Below are positions 26,060 through 34,453 of a stretch of 37,954 nt of DNA, piece by piece. A program made the position numbers and the translations under genes. The DNA is from JBBDNC01 sp040877875 (lineage in GTDB: Bacteria > Bacteroidota > Rhodothermia > Balneolales > Balneolaceae), in NCBI GenBank assembly GCA_040877875.1, contig JBBDNC010000023.1:1-37954 (forward strand). The letters are read 5' to 3'. Below the pieces are notes generated by a model. It ran no database searches and was not told the origin of the DNA. It was given only the letters and a program-made list of their open reading frames with translations. The number at the start of each line of letters is the position of its first letter. The first letter of the stretch is position 1.

Positions 26060-27451
26060 TTAATTTTGTGCTACAACCGGGTTCAGCTCGGAAACTTCGA
26101 CCGCATCCCCGTCGTTCAACTCCCTGGAAAGAATACGGTAACTGCCCGTTACCACTTCCTCACCAGCCTGAAGCCCGCTTTGTATCTGGATAAATCGGTT
26201 ATCAGAAATACCGGTCTGAACAACCCGCCGCCTGGCGACCCCGTCTTCCACTACAAACACAACTCTTTTATAGTTATCCTGCTGACTCGTACTTTGTCTT
26301 TCAGGATCAGATGCAGGATTCTGTTCGTCATGAACTGCAGAACCGGTTGTATCGGATACCGCTTCGCTCGCCGGCCCCTCCTCTTCAATTTCCCGCACCG
26401 TGACTGCCTGAATAGGTACGGAAACTACGTCATAGATGGTTTGAGTACGAATATCCACTGTGGCTGACATGCCCGGTTTAAAATTGGGTATATATTCATC
26501 CACCAGGGTTTCATCTAATCTTTCCTCTACCCATTCACGGGGAGCCATATCCAGGTTGTGGGGAGTTGACACACGGATTTTTACCTCATAATTTGTGACC
26601 TGTTCAGCCGTACCGCTTCCGGTAATATCGGCCGAATTGGCAATCTCGGTAATCTCTCCGTTAAAAATACGATCGGGATAAGCGTCCACTTCAATTTCGG
26701 CAGTATCTCCCATAGAAACATTTACAATATCATTTTCATTGACCTCTACAACCACTTCCATCTGGTCCATATGGGCAATCCGCATCATCTCCGTTCCTGC
26801 CGTCTGAGCCTGCCCGAGAACCCTTTCCCCTTGCTCAACGGATAAACGGCTGATGGTTCCGTCATTCGGAGCGCGAATCACCGTTTGTTGCAGCTCTTCT
26901 TCAGCCCGCCGGAGTTGTGCCCTTGCACTTTCAATCTGGTATTCAGCCGCCTTGAAATTCGCTTGCTCAGCCTCATAGTTATTTTTTGCCCGCAGGTATT
27001 CCAACTCGGATACCGCTGATGCTTTGAAAAGCCTCGACTGACTCTTGTATTCAACCTCTGCCTGAAGCATGGCCGAACGGGCTTGCTCAAGACGGGCTTG
27101 TTGAGTCAGAAGTGTAGCATTCAATTCATCGATCCGGGCTTCGTACAGATCGGGTTTGATCCTCAATAAAAGATCATTCTCCCTCACAAAATCGCCTTCA
27201 CGGACATTCAATTGGATGATTTCGCCCGACACATCCGGCCGAATAATGATTTCAGTTTCAGGCTGCATCTTCCCGGATGCCGACACCGTCTGTGTAATCG
27301 TTCTTAGTTCGGCGTTGGAGGTTTCAACCGTGTGTACGGTTTCACCTCGGTTCATCCAACCCATTGCACTGGCTAAGCCTACAAGAATAATGATGACACC
27401 GATACCGATGGCGGTAATTCGCAGTAAACGTTTTGTTGCAGATCCTTTCAT
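26060..27451 (-). CDS. Periplasmic adaptor (membrane fusion protein), MacA/HlyD type
   Basis: 463 aa with one N-terminal membrane segment (about 12-32) and no lipobox. The first lipoyl half (about 50-95, VSASGKMQPETEIIIRPDVSG) leads into an alpha-hairpin coiled coil (about 105-190) and the second lipoyl half (VIRAPNDGTISRLSVEQGERV). Beta-barrel and membrane-proximal domains follow, interrupted by an acidic, polar insert (about 365-400). It would join the inner-membrane exporter to the TolC channel. It lies 160 bp after the TolC gene and 176 bp before the ATPase gene. Confidence 0.92.
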   Translation of the reverse strand: MKGSATKRLLRITAIGIGVIIILVGLASAMGWMNRGETVHTVETSNAELRTITQTVSASGKMQPETEIIIRPDVSGEIIQLNVREGDFVRENDLLLRIKPDLYEARIDELNATLLTQQARLEQARSAMLQAEVEYKSQSRLFKASAVSELEYLRAKNNYEAEQANFKAAEYQIESARAQLRRAEEELQQTVIRAPNDGTISRLSVEQGERVLGQAQTAGTEMMRIAHMDQMEVVVEVNENDIVNVSMGDTAEIEVDAYPDRIFNGEITEIANSADITGSGTAEQVTNYEVKIRVSTPHNLDMAPREWVEERLDETLVDEYIPNFKPGMSATVDIRTQTIYDVVSVPIQAVTVREIEEEGPASEAVSDTTGSAVHDEQNPASDPERQSTSQQDNYKRVVFVVEDGVARRRVVQTGISDNRFIQIQSGLQAGEEVVTGSYRILSRELNDGDAVEVSELNPVVAQN

Positions 27452-27611
27452 TTCAGTAAATGATTAAAAGTTTTCGCTTCACCGTACTTTCCTCTTCCGG
27501 TTCAACGCATTCTGCTTCTGTACTTCTTTGTTTTTCCCGGATAATCTCCTGCACTCAAGCTCAAATCGACAGTTATATAATTAAATACTGATTCGTCGTT
27601 TGCCTATGTTT

Positions 27612-28976
27612 TTACAAAGATACATCCGCTTCCTGCAGGCGTCCGATATAGTAATCCATAAGTTTTTCCTGGAAAATAAAATTGTAAACTGTTCTCTGAC
27701 GGTTCGACTGTGCTTCCGTGTAATCGCTGGTTGCCTGGTTCAGTTCAATCAGGGTAGCAGCTCCCACTTCATATCGTTGCTGCTGAGTCTCATAGGCTCT
27801 TTCTGCAGCCTGAAGGGCACGGTCGGTCGCTTCAAGTTCCTTGGCAAGGGATACATAATCATTATACGCCTGGCTAATCTCTTCGCGAACTCCATACTCC
27901 ACGTCTTCCAGGTTCAGTTGAGCGTTTTTATGTTGAACCATCGCCTGCATAATACTCACATTTGTATTCCATCGGTTAAAAATCGGGATGGAGATATTGA
28001 ATCCAACCGACCGGCTTATCATCTGGTCAAAAAACTGGTCGTTAAACGGAACATCAACAGATTGATTAAGTTCGGGATTGTATATACTGTACTGATCACT
28101 GTACCGGGAACTGATTCCGGCACTTGCCGAGATAGAGGGATAACGGCTGGCCTTTGCAATTTCCAGATCATAGCGAGCTGCCTCGATCTGCAGCATTTGA
28201 GCTTCCAGGTCTTTACGGTTATTCAAAGCCAGGTTAATCAATTCCTGAAGATTCAGATCCTGGGGGATCAAACTGAGCTCCTCCAATTCCGGTGCAACGA
28301 GCTCCATCCCTTCAACAGGGTCGACCTGTAACATCCGGACAAGCCGGGTTCTGCTGATATTGACAGTATTTTCAGCCTGGACGACCTGGAGTTCATTATT
28401 CGCTACGGTCGACTGTTGCTGGTAAAGATCCCCTACCGGCCGCGATCCGACTTCCACCTGGGCTGCTACCTGTTCTTCCTGCATACGGGACGTCTCCAGG
28501 TTCTGCTCAGCTATTTCCAACAGTTCCATATCCAGCAATACCTGCAAATAGCTCATGGCAGTATTAAAGATGATATTTTCACGGATACGCTGAACATTTG
28601 CCTTTTGCTGCTCGTGATTAACTCTGCTTCTGCGGAGGTTATTGATATTCTGGAAGCCGCTAAATAGAGTTACACTGGTATTCATACTTCCCGAAATACC
28701 ATAGGTCTTCCGATCTTCAAATGTCAAGTCTTCCTGAATGAACTGGCGCCCAACATTCTGGCTTCCGTTGAAACCGGCACTCAAATTGGGAAAGAAATTA
28801 GCATAAGCACTTGTAACCTGCATATCGGAAACGGACAGGTTGTTTTGTGCCTGTTTAAGACTGAAATTATTTTCCAGTGCAATATCGATGGCTTCTTCAA
28901 GCGTTAATTTTTGGGGTTGTCCCATACTGACCAGGGGAAGAAGGATCAGCATCAAGAGCGTAGACAATATTTTCAT
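27612..28976 (-). CDS. TolC-family outer-membrane efflux channel
   Basis: 454 aa from the ATG at 28976, chosen because it directly precedes the signal peptide MKILSTLLMLILLPLVSMGQ; the open frame extends 26 residues further upstream but that part looks untranslated. The mature protein begins PQKLTLEEAIDIALENNF, the classic start of outer-membrane efflux protein repeats. Long coiled-coil helices rich in E, Q, A, L and N alternate with short strands in two homologous halves. It forms the outer duct for the adaptor and ABC pump encoded downstream. A 6-bp inverted repeat GTTAAA/TTTAAC lies upstream (29059-29075). Confidence 0.93.
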   Translation of the reverse strand: MKILSTLLMLILLPLVSMGQPQKLTLEEAIDIALENNFSLKQAQNNLSVSDMQVTSAYANFFPNLSAGFNGSQNVGRQFIQEDLTFEDRKTYGISGSMNTSVTLFSGFQNINNLRRSRVNHEQQKANVQRIRENIIFNTAMSYLQVLLDMELLEIAEQNLETSRMQEEQVAAQVEVGSRPVGDLYQQQSTVANNELQVVQAENTVNISRTRLVRMLQVDPVEGMELVAPELEELSLIPQDLNLQELINLALNNRKDLEAQMLQIEAARYDLEIAKASRYPSISASAGISSRYSDQYSIYNPELNQSVDVPFNDQFFDQMISRSVGFNISIPIFNRWNTNVSIMQAMVQHKNAQLNLEDVEYGVREEISQAYNDYVSLAKELEATDRALQAAERAYETQQQRYEVGAATLIELNQATSDYTEAQSNRQRTVYNFIFQEKLMDYYIGRLQEADVSL

Positions 28977-29337
28977 AGAAGGTAGTTGTTTTAAGTTTTG
29001 GAGTATTACACGATAAATGTAACAGAGAGTTGCAAAAAAAATTGGGGGCTCCAACAGGTTAAACGTTTTTTAACAAATCTTATCCAATGTTCACACACGG
29101 GAGTGGCTATAACCATGGATTTTATCAGGGAAGAGAAATGAGGTGAGAGGTATCAGGTGAAAGATTTTTCTATATCGTTTGAATATATGTTAGGGGAACC
29201 AGGCTTAATTTGAAGGTTGAAATGCTCTCTGTTTTTTTCTGACGACCATAAACGTTTTCCAGGATTCCCAATCCAAACGACTATCACCACTCATCTAAAC
29301 TCAATCAGTTATTCATTTTTTTGATCGGGCAATGACC

Positions 29338-29772
29338 CTATTCATCGAGATCTGTCACTGATTCCCTGTTCTCTTTCCGCTTGTTCTTATCTAAACGGGC
29401 TGAGAGTTTTTCGTCGACCGTATCCATGAAGAACCGGACGGCACGCCGGGCGGCAATGTGTTTCATCTCATCGAACATAAGCGAAGTCATACCCTGGCTG
29501 CTTCTCCCTCTTTCTTCCTTGTAATTTTTTTCTCTCCTTCTGCTTTTCATTCTCAATCGTGGAAGTCCAAGCGCAAAACCCGCTATGAGTGCAATCCCGA
29601 CTGCCTTGAACGGTTTTTTCCGGATCGCTTTGACCGGAAGCACCGTAGAGAGGACTTTCTCCTTCATCACGTCCACCGAGCTGTCCATATCCTGGTGAAT
29701 CTGGTTCAACTCAGCTTCAATTCGTTTTTTCCGCTGTTCAAGCTCAATTAAAGCTTCCCCCGATTTATTCAT
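29338..29772 (-). CDS. Small membrane protein of unknown function, third gene of a YqjD/YqjE-like module
   Basis: 144 aa, not recognised by family. A coiled-coil-prone N-terminal segment (about 5-45) is followed by KAIRKKPFKAVGIALIAGFALGLP, a single membrane helix preceded by basic residues. That arrangement resembles the C-terminal anchor of YqjD/ElaB-type proteins. A highly basic stretch (RLRMKSRRREKNYKEERGR) and a helical tail follow. It overlaps the upstream holin-like gene by 8 bases, so the two are translationally linked. It may be a distant counterpart of YqjK; this is inference from position only. Confidence 0.75.
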   Translation of the reverse strand: MNKSGEALIELEQRKKRIEAELNQIHQDMDSSVDVMKEKVLSTVLPVKAIRKKPFKAVGIALIAGFALGLPRLRMKSRRREKNYKEERGRSSQGMTSLMFDEMKHIAARRAVRFFMDTVDEKLSARLDKNKRKENRESVTDLDE

Positions 29773-30199
29773 TCTCCTGCTCCTCTTTCTTTTTCACTTT
29801 CCTGTCCCGGCCGTTTGTTTTGAGCGGTTCCAGGTTTTCGTCAAGCGCCTGGATATAATCTTTTAAAATACCGCTTTGAATTGCGCGTGTGATTGAATTC
29901 GGTTTGACTTTCATAAAGATAAACCCGATTAGAAGTAAAGGAACAGAGACTCCAAGAAAACCGAGTGCTGTATTGTCGAGCAGATCCCCCAGGTAGTATC
30001 CCAGTGCAAACAGGGCGAAAAACAGACCGCCCCCGACCAACAGAATCCCGATCACCCGCTGAATCCCATCTGCAGCGATTCGAGTCACCTGTTCGCCGAT
30101 ACTGAGCGCAAACAGTTCCAGCCGCTTCTCAATATATCGACGGGCTTCCCGCGTGATCCCGGTAAAACCCGGGCGGTTATGAGATTCATCGTCTGACAT
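29765..30199 (-). CDS. Holin-superfamily III (YqjE-like) membrane protein
   Basis: 144 aa. An N-terminal amphipathic helix (about 17-48) precedes two adjacent membrane helices (about 49-71 and 79-99), then a charged tail ending in a K/E-rich stretch. This matches the YqjE/phage holin family 3_6 layout. Despite the name, such chromosomal proteins are not part of prophages; E. coli yqjE lies next to yqjD, as here. The start is 3 bases after the stop of the upstream YqjD-like gene. Confidence 0.8.
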   Translation of the reverse strand: MSDDESHNRPGFTGITREARRYIEKRLELFALSIGEQVTRIAADGIQRVIGILLVGGGLFFALFALGYYLGDLLDNTALGFLGVSVPLLLIGFIFMKVKPNSITRAIQSGILKDYIQALDENLEPLKTNGRDRKVKKKEEQENE

Positions 30200-30202
30200 A
30201 GA

Positions 30203-30412
30203 TCAGTCTCCCCGCAATAGTTTGGCCAGAATAAATCCCGCAGCCGCACCGATCAATACACTTTTGAGCGGGTGCTTCCGGATCAGTAATTCCGCTTCGG
30301 TCTTAATCTCTTCCAGCCGTTCCTGAATCTCGGCATCCTCCAGTAATTGCTTGCCGTCATTCAGAGCCTCTTCCAGCTCTTCGTTAATATCGTTCATGAT
30401 GTCTTCGTTCAT
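30203..30412 (-). CDS. YqjD/ElaB-like (DUF883-type) small membrane protein
   Basis: 69 aa. An acidic helical N-terminal two thirds (NDINEELEEALNDGKQLLED) is followed by IRKHPLKSVLIGAAAGFILAKLL, a membrane anchor with the glycine/alanine pattern of the DUF883 C-terminus. E. coli YqjD, ElaB and YgaM are stationary-phase inner-membrane proteins; YqjD binds ribosomes. The same function here is inference. It is the first gene of a three-gene unit with 3-base and overlapping junctions. Confidence 0.82.
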   Translation of the reverse strand: MNEDIMNDINEELEEALNDGKQLLEDAEIQERLEEIKTEAELLIRKHPLKSVLIGAAAGFILAKLLRGD

Positions 30413-30809
30413 GGCAGTAAATAAGGTTATCGGTTACAAATAAAATACTCATAAGACGCTTAATGAGAAACATCATCTTATTTCTGTATAAATCACTACA
30501 ATTAAACCGAAAAGATCGTTTGGTTTAATTGTGTCACTTCCCGGATTCTTTAGAGACTACGCCGGATCGAATTTATCTTTGCAAAAACTGCATCGCCGTC
30601 AACCTTAGATTTTTTCACGCATAATATTTTTTCGACAACGGCCCGTACTCTTTTTAAATCATCACACTCATTGAGGGTACAGACAAAGAATCCGTTAACG
30701 GCACGGCGGTCATGCTCAAAGATTTATTACCTTTTCGAAGCACCTCCATACGGATGGCAGGTAAAGCGTTGTTCAACAATACTATATCGAATTGCAGGGT
30801 TACCGGATC
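30413..30809. other. Gap upstream of the YqjD-like operon
   Basis: 397 bp without a supported gene. It holds the promoter of the minus-strand YqjD-like operon, a strong inverted repeat at 30498-30532, and the 3' flank of the RraA-family gene. Confidence 0.5.
30498..30532. promoter_or_regulatory. Strong inverted repeat upstream of the YqjD-like operon
   Basis: ACAATTAAACC (30498-30508) and GGTTTAATTGT (30522-30532) are perfect 11-bp reverse complements with a 13-base loop, and a few more pairs can form inside. It lies about 86 bases upstream of the first start codon. No T-run follows on either strand, so an operator or a structured leader is more likely than a terminator. Confidence 0.5.
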
Positions 30810-31754
30810 TTACCAAGTCCTCAGTTCCAGAAAGTCCTGCATTTGCTCCAGTGAAACCGGCAGCCGGTCCATCCGGCCGTCTTGCACCCAGTCCAGAAAA
30901 TCTTCCTCGATCTCACGGGCCCATTCGGTATCGATCTGGCCGGCCGTATACACCCCCTCCTGCATTCGCTGCTGGGCAAATTCGTCCCTCAGATTCACAA
31001 TTTCAGCCGTCACCACGATATGCTCTACCAGGTGCGGCGGAATGAAGACCACTCCTCCTTTTTTGGCGAGAACCACATCGCCTGGCATTACGGTTACACC
31101 CCCGATCCGGATAGGTACATTGATCCCCATCAGCATCGTCTCTTCCAGAAATGAAGGATGCCAGTCTCTTACAAAAGCATTAAACCCCTCTATCTCTTCA
31201 AGGTCTTCCGCATCCCGGGCTGAACCGTTAAAAATAACCCCGTTCCCGGACCTTGAAAATATAGAAGTTCCCAGATTACTTCCGATCAGCGTACCCTGTG
31301 CAATTTTGCCATAGGAATCAGCAAGATAAACATCCCCTTTCTGCAGCCTATCAATCGGCCAGGTATTCATGGGGCCGACATGGCCTGCTTTCATCCCCTC
31401 CTCATAAAGCCTTTCCTGAATATCCGGCCGCTCCGGTGAATACAAAGCTGTCAACACTCTGCCGACCATCGGCTGATCTTCATGAAGTTTCTTCCATCCC
31501 CCTTCATATTGGTTGCGGTAGCCCAATTCATGCAAGTACTGCCAGGCATCTTCCAGCCGGATCTCCTTCAATCGTTCCAACAGCTCATCCGGCACCCTGG
31601 GCCGGCCATCCGGAAAACGCTCGCCCTCCCACTGGTAAGTGTAATATTGAACTTCCTCCGGAGTGGATATAAGCTGATCGTCCGATACAGTTTGAGCCTT
31701 TAAAATACCTGTAACTAAAAGAGTGCCAATGACTAAAATTAAATATCTAAACAT
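30810..31754 (-). CDS. Exported RraA-family protein (aldolase-like)
   Basis: 314 aa. A signal peptide (about 1-20) precedes an RraA/HMG-aldolase-like domain. The motif NGSARDAEDLEEI (R180-D181) corresponds to the GxxRD site that binds metal and substrate in 4-hydroxy-4-methyl-2-oxoglutarate aldolases. GDVYLADSYGKIAQGTLIG and GVTVMPGDVVLAKKGGVVFIPP are the other family signatures. RraA-family members are normally cytoplasmic, acting as aldolases/oxaloacetate decarboxylases or, in E. coli, as an RNase E inhibitor. Export makes an enzymatic role more likely. It is the last gene of a three-gene run, 37 bases after an enolase-superfamily gene, and is clearly paralogous to the first gene (33485-34453). 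Confidence 0.88.
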   Translation of the reverse strand: MFRYLILVIGTLLVTGILKAQTVSDDQLISTPEEVQYYTYQWEGERFPDGRPRVPDELLERLKEIRLEDAWQYLHELGYRNQYEGGWKKLHEDQPMVGRVLTALYSPERPDIQERLYEEGMKAGHVGPMNTWPIDRLQKGDVYLADSYGKIAQGTLIGSNLGTSIFSRSGNGVIFNGSARDAEDLEEIEGFNAFVRDWHPSFLEETMLMGINVPIRIGGVTVMPGDVVLAKKGGVVFIPPHLVEHIVVTAEIVNLRDEFAQQRMQEGVYTAGQIDTEWAREIEEDFLDWVQDGRMDRLPVSLEQMQDFLELRTW

Positions 31755-31791
31755 AATATGAATATGATCGCTTTGTGTTTAATGTTTCTGC

Positions 31792-33213
31792 TCAGCTCCA
31801 CAGCCGGTCCCACGAACGAACTTCGTTCCACTCCGGAGTGGGCTCAAAGAACCCGGCACCCTCGATGAGCAACTCCCGGATAGCATCCTCATTCGGATCG
31901 GCCCCAAGTCCCGGTTTATCCGGAACGGGTGTGTATCCCTCATCGAAGATCTCACTTCTATCTCCCTGGAAGAGGTTGTACCAGTTCTCATTCTCCACCG
32001 AGTGGTGTTCAAGGGTATTAAAATTCTGTGTGGCTGCCGCTGCGTGGACAGAAGCCATAAACCCGATAGGAGAGCCGGCATAGTGCAGGTTCATGGCTAT
32101 CCCCTGGCTCTCGGCATAGTCACCGATCCGCTTGGTCTCCAGAATCCCCCCGGAAGAGCCAAGATCCGGGTGCACCAGGTCGACCGCCCGTTTATCAATA
32201 ATCTCCTTGAAGCCACCCTCCAGACCGAATATATCTTCTCCGGTTTGGGTAGGTGTTGTGGTAGATCCGGTGATCTCTTTCCAGTGGTCGATATACTGCC
32301 AGCCGATCAGATCCTCCAGGTAGGCCAGGGTGTACGGTTCGAGACGGCGGGCGATTTTGATGGCTTCGTTCTTGTCAAAATGACCCGTATGATCAATCCC
32401 CAGGGGGATTTCATACCCGACCGTATCCCTCATAACACTCACAAATTCCTCTATCACGTCCAGTCCCTTTTCAGTAATCTGAACCCGTGTAAACGGATGG
32501 CCGATCTGCCCGTACTCATCATGGGTGGACGAGTACTGACTCTGTAAACGGCGATCCCCTTTCGGCTGATGTTCGCGGGTATTCACCAAGACATCCGATC
32601 CACCGATCCGTGAGATCAATTCTATCCCGATATCCATCTTCAGAGCCGTATAACCGGTATCCACACGCGTTTCTTTCATTCGCCGGGCAAAGACATGGGG
32701 ATCATTGGCACCGGCTGTATCGGCATAAAGGCGGATTCGGTCACGGTATTTCCCACCCAAAAGCTGGTAGACCGGAACCCCGTAAGCTTTTCCTGTCAGA
32801 TCCCACAGAGCGGTTTCAACCCCGGACACTCCTCCACCCTGACGTCCATGATGGCCAAACTGGCGGATTATTTTAAACAAACGCTCAACATTACAAGGGT
32901 TTTCCCCCAATATCCGGCTTTTTAAAAACAAGGCGTATTCCTTGGCACCCCCGTCCCGGACTTCTCCATATCCGGAAATCCCCTGGTTGGTATCAATCCG
33001 AATAATCGGACAACGGAAAGGAATCCCGCTGATTTCGGCAATTCGCATATCTGTAATTTCAAGATCCGAGGGACTCGAATTCCGGTTCACTTTATTTGTC
33101 AGATGTTCCAACTGGTTTTCATATGAACCCATCAGCAACGGCCCGAGAGTCAATCCTCCCAAACCCGCTTTCTTTAAAAAATTGCGTCGTCCTATTCCTT
33201 TCGTATTTCCCAT
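31792..33213 (-). CDS. Tat-exported enolase-superfamily enzyme (mandelate racemase/muconate lactonizing group)
   Basis: 473 aa. The N-terminus GRRNFLKKAGLGGLTLG is a twin-arginine signal. A capping domain (about 52-160) is followed by a TIM barrel. TALKMD supplies a lysine (K192) at the second-strand base position. Metal ligands fit D274 (GIDHTGHFD), E300 (YLEDLIGW) and E326 (TGEDIFG), with H275/H278 and H378 (NLHYAGSPIG) as candidate acid/base residues. About 45 residues (195-240) are inserted after the KMD strand. These features suggest a sugar-acid dehydratase or racemase, but the substrate is unknown. It lies between two exported RraA-family genes on the same strand. Confidence 0.88.
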   Translation of the reverse strand: MGNTKGIGRRNFLKKAGLGGLTLGPLLMGSYENQLEHLTNKVNRNSSPSDLEITDMRIAEISGIPFRCPIIRIDTNQGISGYGEVRDGGAKEYALFLKSRILGENPCNVERLFKIIRQFGHHGRQGGGVSGVETALWDLTGKAYGVPVYQLLGGKYRDRIRLYADTAGANDPHVFARRMKETRVDTGYTALKMDIGIELISRIGGSDVLVNTREHQPKGDRRLQSQYSSTHDEYGQIGHPFTRVQITEKGLDVIEEFVSVMRDTVGYEIPLGIDHTGHFDKNEAIKIARRLEPYTLAYLEDLIGWQYIDHWKEITGSTTTPTQTGEDIFGLEGGFKEIIDKRAVDLVHPDLGSSGGILETKRIGDYAESQGIAMNLHYAGSPIGFMASVHAAAATQNFNTLEHHSVENENWYNLFQGDRSEIFDEGYTPVPDKPGLGADPNEDAIRELLIEGAGFFEPTPEWNEVRSWDRLWS

Positions 33214-33365
33214 AAGTTTAGTGATTGCTTGCTTTACTGGTTAGTTGTTGTTGCAGAACGTGATAGTATTTTTACAGGATTACTCCCTATTAAATAACAA
33301 GTCTGCAAGAGCCTGGCATCCCTCACCTTTGCACGGCCCTGGCTCAATACTACCCCCGCCCTGCA

Positions 33366-33402
33366 GATGACACACTGTTTACTGATCACTGACTCACTGA
33401 CA
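33366..33402. repeat. Heptad array 1 (NNCAGTN period on the minus strand)
   Basis: On the minus strand CAGT recurs about every seven bases across roughly five units and the block ends in GTGTCATC. The same arrangement is repeated at 33439-33480. The 271-bp gap containing both arrays separates RraA-2 from the enolase-superfamily gene. Confidence 0.55.
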
Positions 33403-33438
33403 CTTGCTCATCCACCGGCAGACGTCCGCCAACAGTCG

Positions 33439-33480
33439 GATGACACGCTGCTTACTGTAAACTGATCACTGTCACACTGA
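33439..33480. repeat. Heptad array 2 (NNCAGTN period on the minus strand)
   Basis: On the minus strand the units read TCAGTGT, GACAGTG, ATCAGTT, TACAGTA and AGCAGCG, then TGTCATC. It is an imperfect direct copy of array 1, and 36 bases lie between them. It ends five bases before the RraA-2 stop codon. Confidence 0.55.
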
Positions 33481-33484
33481 AAAA

Positions 33485-34453
33485 TCACCATTCCCTCCAG
33501 TTCCGTGATTCGGTTTCTATCATGGTTTCGATCGTTGAAACCGCCACTCCAATCTGATTGTGCAGCCGTTGACGGTTTGTCTCAAGCCAGTTATAAAAAT
33601 CCTCGTTGATATCCTCAGTCCATTGCGTCCCATAAGTTTCTTCTAACGAATACTTGCCTTCCTGGATTCGTTGTTTCCTGAAAGTATCGGTTAAGCGGGT
33701 AACTTCTGAACTTAATACAACTCTCTCAGCCAAATGCGGAGGTATAAACAGCACTCCCCCCTCCACGGCCAACACTACATCCCCCGGAAGAACCACTGCC
33801 TCACCGATTCGGATCGGAGCGTTGATTGTGGACAGCATCATCTCCTGAAGATAGGATGGATGCCAGGCTTTGACCCAGGCATTGAACCCGTCGATTTCCC
33901 GCAATCCCCCCAAATCACGAGCAGAACCATAAAACACCGGGCCGTTGCCGGAGTTCGAATAGATGGCCTGGCCGAGATTATCTCCAATCAGGGTTCCGTC
34001 CCTGATTTTACCGAATCCGTCGGCCACATACACATCGCCCTGTTCCAGCATATAGATCGGCCATTGATTCATCGCCCCCCGAAGGCCTTCTTCACTGCCC
34101 GACTCACTCAATCTCTCTTCAAGTTCCGGACTTGAGGGCAAAAACGAAGCTGTAAGCGCCCGGCCGGTCATGGGTTGATCGGGAACCATGATCTCCCACT
34201 CCCCTTCAAATTTATTGTGGTATCCCGCATTGCGAATTGTACCCCAGGCTTCTTCCAGTGCCACATACTGCATGCGCTCAAGAATGTTGTCGGGCACAAG
34301 GGGACGTCCATAGGTATCCCGCTCCCCTTCCCATTCCCGGGTATAGTAGATCACTTGATCCTCCGGTGTCAACTGGACCTGAGCCTGTCCGCTTTTAACG
34401 ATAAACAAAAACAATCCGGCAAGGAGCAGAGTACAAAACAGAACTTTTTTCAT
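33485..34453 (-). CDS. Exported RraA-family protein (aldolase-like), paralogue of the 30810-31754 gene
   Basis: 322 aa with a signal peptide (about 1-24, ending SGQAQ). The RraA core is intact: GDVYVADGFGKIRDGTLIG, YGSARDLGGLREI (R179-D180) and AVVLPGDVVLAVEGGVLFIPP. The N-terminal YYTREWEGERDTYGRPLVPDNILERM closely parallels the paralogue's YYTYQWEGERFPDGRPRVPDELLERL region. This shared pre-domain defines a subfamily distinct from cytoplasmic RraA. It is first in the RraA-enolase-RraA run, with a 271-bp heptad-bearing gap before the enolase gene, so an internal promoter is possible. Two paralogues may form hetero-oligomers or act on successive or stereoisomeric substrates; this is inference. 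Confidence 0.88.
   Translation of the reverse strand: MKKVLFCTLLLAGLFLFIVKSGQAQVQLTPEDQVIYYTREWEGERDTYGRPLVPDNILERMQYVALEEAWGTIRNAGYHNKFEGEWEIMVPDQPMTGRALTASFLPSSPELEERLSESGSEEGLRGAMNQWPIYMLEQGDVYVADGFGKIRDGTLIGDNLGQAIYSNSGNGPVFYGSARDLGGLREIDGFNAWVKAWHPSYLQEMMLSTINAPIRIGEAVVLPGDVVLAVEGGVLFIPPHLAERVVLSSEVTRLTDTFRKQRIQEGKYSLEETYGTQWTEDINEDFYNWLETNRQRLHNQIGVAVSTIETMIETESRNWREW

Noticed and set aside
29765..30199. Prophage holin
   Set aside because: No other phage genes are nearby, and the neighbour order matches the chromosomal YqjD/YqjE module.
33366..33480. CRISPR-like array
   Set aside because: Only two imperfect units with internal 7-bp periodicity, no uniform repeats and spacers, and no cas operon; the Cas4-like domain at the left end is part of a DUF2779 fusion.
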